Positions 35,549-38,028 of a stretch of 38,028 nucleotides of DNA are shown one piece after another. The stretch is taken from NCBI GenBank assembly GCA_943354965.1, contig CALRDN010000002.1, forward strand, positions 1 through 38,028. Direction: 5' to 3'. Each line of letters starts with the position of its first letter. Positions within the stretch are counted from its first letter, which is position 1. The position numbers and the translations under genes are program-made. A model generated the notes under the pieces. That model was not told the DNA's origin. It saw nothing but the letters and a program-made list of their open reading frames with translations, and searched no databases. This DNA comes from Candidatus Peribacteria bacterium (GTDB lineage Bacteria > Patescibacteriota > Gracilibacteria > UBA1369 > UBA12463).

Positions 35549-36343
35549 ATGGACAACAATATATCACTCCTCCCAATGGATCAGACACAAATCGCACAAA
35601 TGTACGAAGAGCTTGTTAGCGGTCTTCAGGAGTTTTTCAAAAAGAATAATTACAGCAAAGCCGTTATAGGTGTCTCGGGAGGTATCGACTCCGCCCTCAC
35701 CCTAAAAATCGCTGTAGATGCCCTCGGCGCAAGCAACGTAACCGGCCTCATGATGCCGGAAAAAAGCATTACAAGTGAACAAAGTATGTATCACGCCCGC
35801 ACACTCTGCAACTTCCTCGAGGTGAAAAATCACACCATTCAAGTAAATAAATTCCTCATGGATTTCAATACGCTTCCATGGAAAGGCAACGCTCTCTCAA
35901 ATATGAACATCAAGCCACGCGTTCGAATGATGCTCCTCTATCATTTTGCCAACACGCACGGTGCACTCGTACTTGGAACCACCAACAAAAGTGAAATGCT
36001 TCTCGGATACGGAACAAAGTTTGGTGACTTTGCCGCCGACATCGAGGTCATCGCCGAACTCTACAAAGAAGACGTCTACTCTGTTGCGAAATATGTAGGC
36101 CTTCCTGATGAATTAATTTTGAAAAAACCATCCGCCGAACTCGCCATTAATCAGACTGATGAGGCAGAGCTCGGAGCTACATATGCCGAGCTGGACCCGA
36201 TCCTCAAACAGCACGAACTTGGCTTCGATAAGCTCCTGGAGAAAGGTTTAAATCCGGCACTCCTCAACAAAACATTCCGCCGCATCGAGGACAACAGGCA
36301 CAAAACCAGCCCAATCCCGACACTGAAAATTACGAGACAATAG
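35549..36343 (+). CDS. nadE: NH3-dependent NAD+ synthetase
   Basis: Converts nicotinate adenine dinucleotide to NAD+ with ATP and ammonia. 264 aa with the PP-loop SGGIDSALT at about 44-52, GTTNKSEMLLGYGTKFGDFAADIEVIAELYK at about 148-178, and the KKPSAEL loop. There is no glutaminase (nitrilase) domain, so it uses free ammonia. An SD-like AGGAT precedes the ATG. It forms an apparent operon with smpB upstream and the NMN adenylyltransferase 16 nt downstream. Confidence 0.97.
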   Translation: MDNNISLLPMDQTQIAQMYEELVSGLQEFFKKNNYSKAVIGVSGGIDSALTLKIAVDALGASNVTGLMMPEKSITSEQSMYHARTLCNFLEVKNHTIQVNKFLMDFNTLPWKGNALSNMNIKPRVRMMLLYHFANTHGALVLGTTNKSEMLLGYGTKFGDFAADIEVIAELYKEDVYSVAKYVGLPDELILKKPSAELAINQTDEAELGATYAELDPILKQHELGFDKLLEKGLNPALLNKTFRRIEDNRHKTSPIPTLKITRQ

Positions 36344-36359
36344 TTATCGTCGCTCGATT

Positions 36360-36836
36360 ATGTCACTCCCGGCACTCTATATAGGTCGCTTCCAACCATT
36401 CCATCTTGGTCATCTTGATGCAGTAAAACAGATTCTTTCTCATGAAAATTCTGTCATCATCGCCATTGGTAGTGCGCAGTACAGTGGCACCGAAACAAAT
36501 CCCTATACATTCGAAACCCGCAAGAAAATCATCGAATCCTCGCTCGCCGATGCCAAAATCTCGCCGGAAAAATTTACCGTTCTCCCTCTCAACGACATCC
36601 ACGACGACGAAAAATGGTGCGATTATGCAGATGAAACACTCCCTCATTATGGAAAAGTATACACCGGCTCACCTGTGACAAAATCCCTCTACAAAGCACA
36701 AAACAAACATCCCCTCATCACACTCAACCTCCAGCTTCCCATCTCCTCTACCATAATTCGCGAAAAAATAAAATCCGGAGGCGAATGGAGAAAATTAGTT
36801 TCACCCGCCTGTTATAAAATAGTATCCCTAGGATAA
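36360..36836 (+). CDS. nadM: Nicotinamide-nucleotide adenylyltransferase (archaeal NadM type)
   Basis: 158-aa cytidylyltransferase-fold enzyme that joins NMN (or NaMN) to ATP. The nucleotide-binding motif GRFQPFHLGHLDAV is at about 9-22, and the ISSTIIREKI motif is at about 132-141. Size, and SAQYSGTETNPYTFETRKKII, match the archaeal NadM type and not bacterial NadD. Together with nadE it supplies the last two NAD synthesis steps. NadM is a best fit, not certain. Confidence 0.88.
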   Translation: MSLPALYIGRFQPFHLGHLDAVKQILSHENSVIIAIGSAQYSGTETNPYTFETRKKIIESSLADAKISPEKFTVLPLNDIHDDEKWCDYADETLPHYGKVYTGSPVTKSLYKAQNKHPLITLNLQLPISSTIIREKIKSGGEWRKLVSPACYKIVSLG

Positions 36837-36838
36837 TT

Positions 36839-37648
36839 TCACCTCCGTCTCATCTCCTGCACCCTCACGTCTATGGCATGCGCAATCTGATGATGCTCCA
36901 GACACAACGGCGCCAAGAAGCTCGGATCATGTGATTCATCCAACGCCCACCTCCGCATATGATGTATATTTTTTGACATCTTACTGCAGCCATTTTTCGC
37001 ACATTTTTGTCCATATTCCTTCTTGAGAATATTTCTCACTCTCACTGGAATATACCTAGATGATTGTTCCGGAAGTGACTCCGCAACCCGTTCTTTTGCC
37101 TGTGTAATTTCTTTTTCTCTTCGATCCAAAGCCTCCCTCAAGAGTTGATTAATATATATTCCTTTCCTCTCAAGCTCAAGTAATCTGGACTGTACATCTT
37201 CATCAAGATGCAACTCTTGCGCAAATAACAAATTACTTTCTGGCTTCTTCACGTGAAGATTGCGAACATCACGACTAAATACTTCCAAGGTGCGAGTTGA
37301 CATGATTTGCACTTTTGCTGCCAATTCACGCTCATTCTCTACGGTCGCAATAGACATAATCTTGGCAATCTTATTCACACTCACTTCGCCACTCTCGAGT
37401 AAATCTCTCAATGCTGGCTTACCCTCCAACCTCAGAGCAATATTGAGCGACTCACTCACCTGTTCTTCACTAAGACCGGCAAGAATTTTCCCAAAAACAT
37501 AAATCGAAGGATATCCCTTTTTGAGATATAATTTCCTCTTCTCGACTTCCGGCAATAACGCCCTGAACTTATTCCTCCACACCAGCGCCTCCTTTCCAAA
37601 TCTCACACATCGTTCTAACAATTCCCTATCTGAAAGCTCATGAATCAT
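36839..37648 (-). CDS. DUF222-like protein with C-terminal HNH nuclease domain (copy 3)
   Basis: 269 aa from the ATG at 37646-37648. This start aligns with copy 2, and the upstream extension to 37720 would cover the conserved leader. The DUF222-like helical part covers about 45-130 (YPSIYVFGKILAGLS... LEGKPALRDLLESGEVSVNKIAKIMSIAT). The HNH domain covers about 214-257: Cys216/Cys221, HH 229-230, His240 in DESHDPSFLAPLC, Cys249, HH 252-253 and His257. Closest relative in the window is copy 2, with a nearly identical promoter-leader. It starts 2 nt from the end of the convergent nadM gene. Confidence 0.87.
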   Translation of the reverse strand: MIHELSDRELLERCVRFGKEALVWRNKFRALLPEVEKRKLYLKKGYPSIYVFGKILAGLSEEQVSESLNIALRLEGKPALRDLLESGEVSVNKIAKIMSIATVENERELAAKVQIMSTRTLEVFSRDVRNLHVKKPESNLLFAQELHLDEDVQSRLLELERKGIYINQLLREALDRREKEITQAKERVAESLPEQSSRYIPVRVRNILKKEYGQKCAKNGCSKMSKNIHHMRRWALDESHDPSFLAPLCLEHHQIAHAIDVRVQEMRRR

Positions 37649-37659
37649 AGAAATAAGAT

Positions 37660-37765
37660 GAATAAATAAAAAACAAACGGTAGAAATTATCCCGGCCACC
37701 TCCCAAAAGAGACGAACCAATGTGTAGGACTAATTCCTTAACCGTTTTGTAGGGCAATCATAGCA
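37660..37765 (-). promoter_or_regulatory. Promoter and structured leader of HNH copy 3
   Basis: Minus strand: extended -10 TGC-TATGAT (37757-37765). The leader has the 32-nt block at 37721-37752, matching copy 2 except for one base. The leader's AAACGGT (37741-37747) can pair perfectly over 7 bp with ACCGTTT (37675-37681), followed by GTTTTTTATTT just before the ATG, a terminator-like arrangement. Confidence 0.6.
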
Positions 37766-37769
37766 AAAA

Positions 37770-37859
37770 TAAGCCAAAAAATCGACCATCATCGCTTGAA
37801 TTCCCAAGATAATTGTGTTGAAATAATCCACAAAAAATGGCTTACTTAAGCCAAAAAAT
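37770..37859. repeat. Repeated TAAGCCAAAAAAT boxes upstream of the sugar-phosphate mutase gene
   Basis: The 13-bp TAAGCCAAAAAAT occurs at 37770-37782 and 37847-37859. The second copy is also the right arm of a 7-bp inverted repeat TGGCTTA-2 nt-TAAGCCA (37838-37853). Possible operator between divergent genes. Confidence 0.5.
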
Positions 37860-37871
37860 AAATAAATTATG

Positions 37872-37900
37872 TTGCAACTACCTGTCAATCGTGCTACAAG
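37872..37900 (+). promoter_or_regulatory. Promoter of the sugar-phosphate mutase gene
   Basis: -35 TTGCAA (37872-37877), 17-bp spacer ending TGC, and -10 TACAAG (37895-37900). The extended TGn supports it. It makes the upstream in-frame ATG at 37869 unlikely as a start. Confidence 0.45.
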
Positions 37901-37937
37901 GATAGGGACGCAAAATCACATCAAACTAATACTCCAC

Positions 37938-38028
37938 ATGTCCACCTCCCCTATCAAACCATATATCTTTCGCGCCTATGACATCCGCGGGATAGCCATT
38001 ACGGAAGATGGCACCACGCCCGACCTCA
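37938..38028 (+). CDS. Phosphomannomutase/phosphoglucomutase, N-terminus only
   Basis: The first 30 codons of a gene cut by the window end. The N-terminus contains IFRAYDIRG, the conserved opening of the ManB/AlgC-type phosphohexomutases, which interconvert hexose 6- and 1-phosphates for nucleotide-sugar synthesis. The start at 37938 places the motif at residues 10-18, as usual. The catalytic serine and metal sites lie beyond the window. Confidence 0.85.
   Translation, partial: MSTSPIKPYIFRAYDIRGIAITEDGTTPDL

Noticed and set aside
1-38028. UGA=Gly recoding (Gracilibacteria/SR1 code)
   Set aside because: TGA ends the HNH copy 1, M50 and PAP2 genes at expected protein ends, and no conserved domain contains an in-frame TGA.

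Overview
The window looks like a piece of a Candidate Phyla Radiation (Patescibacteria) chromosome. The reasons are inferential. It holds a cluster of Cys-rich multi-zinc-ribbon proteins of a type I associate with CPR genomes, several copies of DUF222-like HNH proteins, few clear Shine-Dalgarno sites, promoters that sit almost on the start codon, and many large orphan proteins. TGA is used as a stop (genes ending at 9444, 10877 and 12658), so the code is standard table 11 and not the UGA=Gly code of Gracilibacteria/SR1. No rRNA, CRISPR array or recognisable transposase is visible.

Layout. 1-2.2 kb: 3' part of a tRNA-Thr, a VF530-type small DNA-binding protein, a cupredoxin lipoprotein and a Cys/Met-metabolism PLP enzyme. 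2.3-7.7 kb: a two-gene unit with no close analogue known to me, namely a 779-aa divergent sigma-70-like protein followed 30 bp later by a 983-aa protein built from about seven winged-helix-like repeats. 7.7-11.5 kb (minus strand): msrA, a Y-family polymerase, a DUF222/HNH protein, a probable structured small RNA with its own promoter and terminator, and an M50 protease. 11.6-19.4 kb: two tRNA-Ser genes, DUF2177 and PAP2 membrane proteins, a 462-aa orphan, typA, a higBA toxin-antitoxin pair, a P-loop kinase-like protein and a DUF475/TerC-like membrane protein.

19.4-30 kb: three paralogous Cys-rich proteins. The first and third are complete. The second lacks about 160 N-terminal residues exactly where it meets a 3.2-kb AT-rich block (membrane-anchored orphan, DUF4383 protein, FAD-linked oxidase) that looks acquired. 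The left edge of that block is a 350-bp gene-free stretch dense in inverted repeats. A second HNH protein and a TrmB-type regulator lie between copies two and three. 30-38 kb: a membrane-anchored protein with five 9-residue repeats, a lipoprotein, a 1293-aa STAND-like ATPase, smpB, a NAD-synthesis pair (nadE plus an archaeal-type NMN adenylyltransferase), a third HNH protein, and the N-terminus of a phosphomannomutase/phosphoglucomutase.

Three signals stand out. The sigma-like/winged-helix-repeat pair could be a dedicated transcription system. The HNH genes at 26.0 and 36.8 kb share a 32-nt leader block (31/32 identical) plus a promoter and a pairing that closes just before a U-rich run, which suggests a common RNA-level control. 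Four genes have -35/-10 boxes ending only 6-8 nt before the ATG, which implies leaderless or near-leaderless mRNAs.
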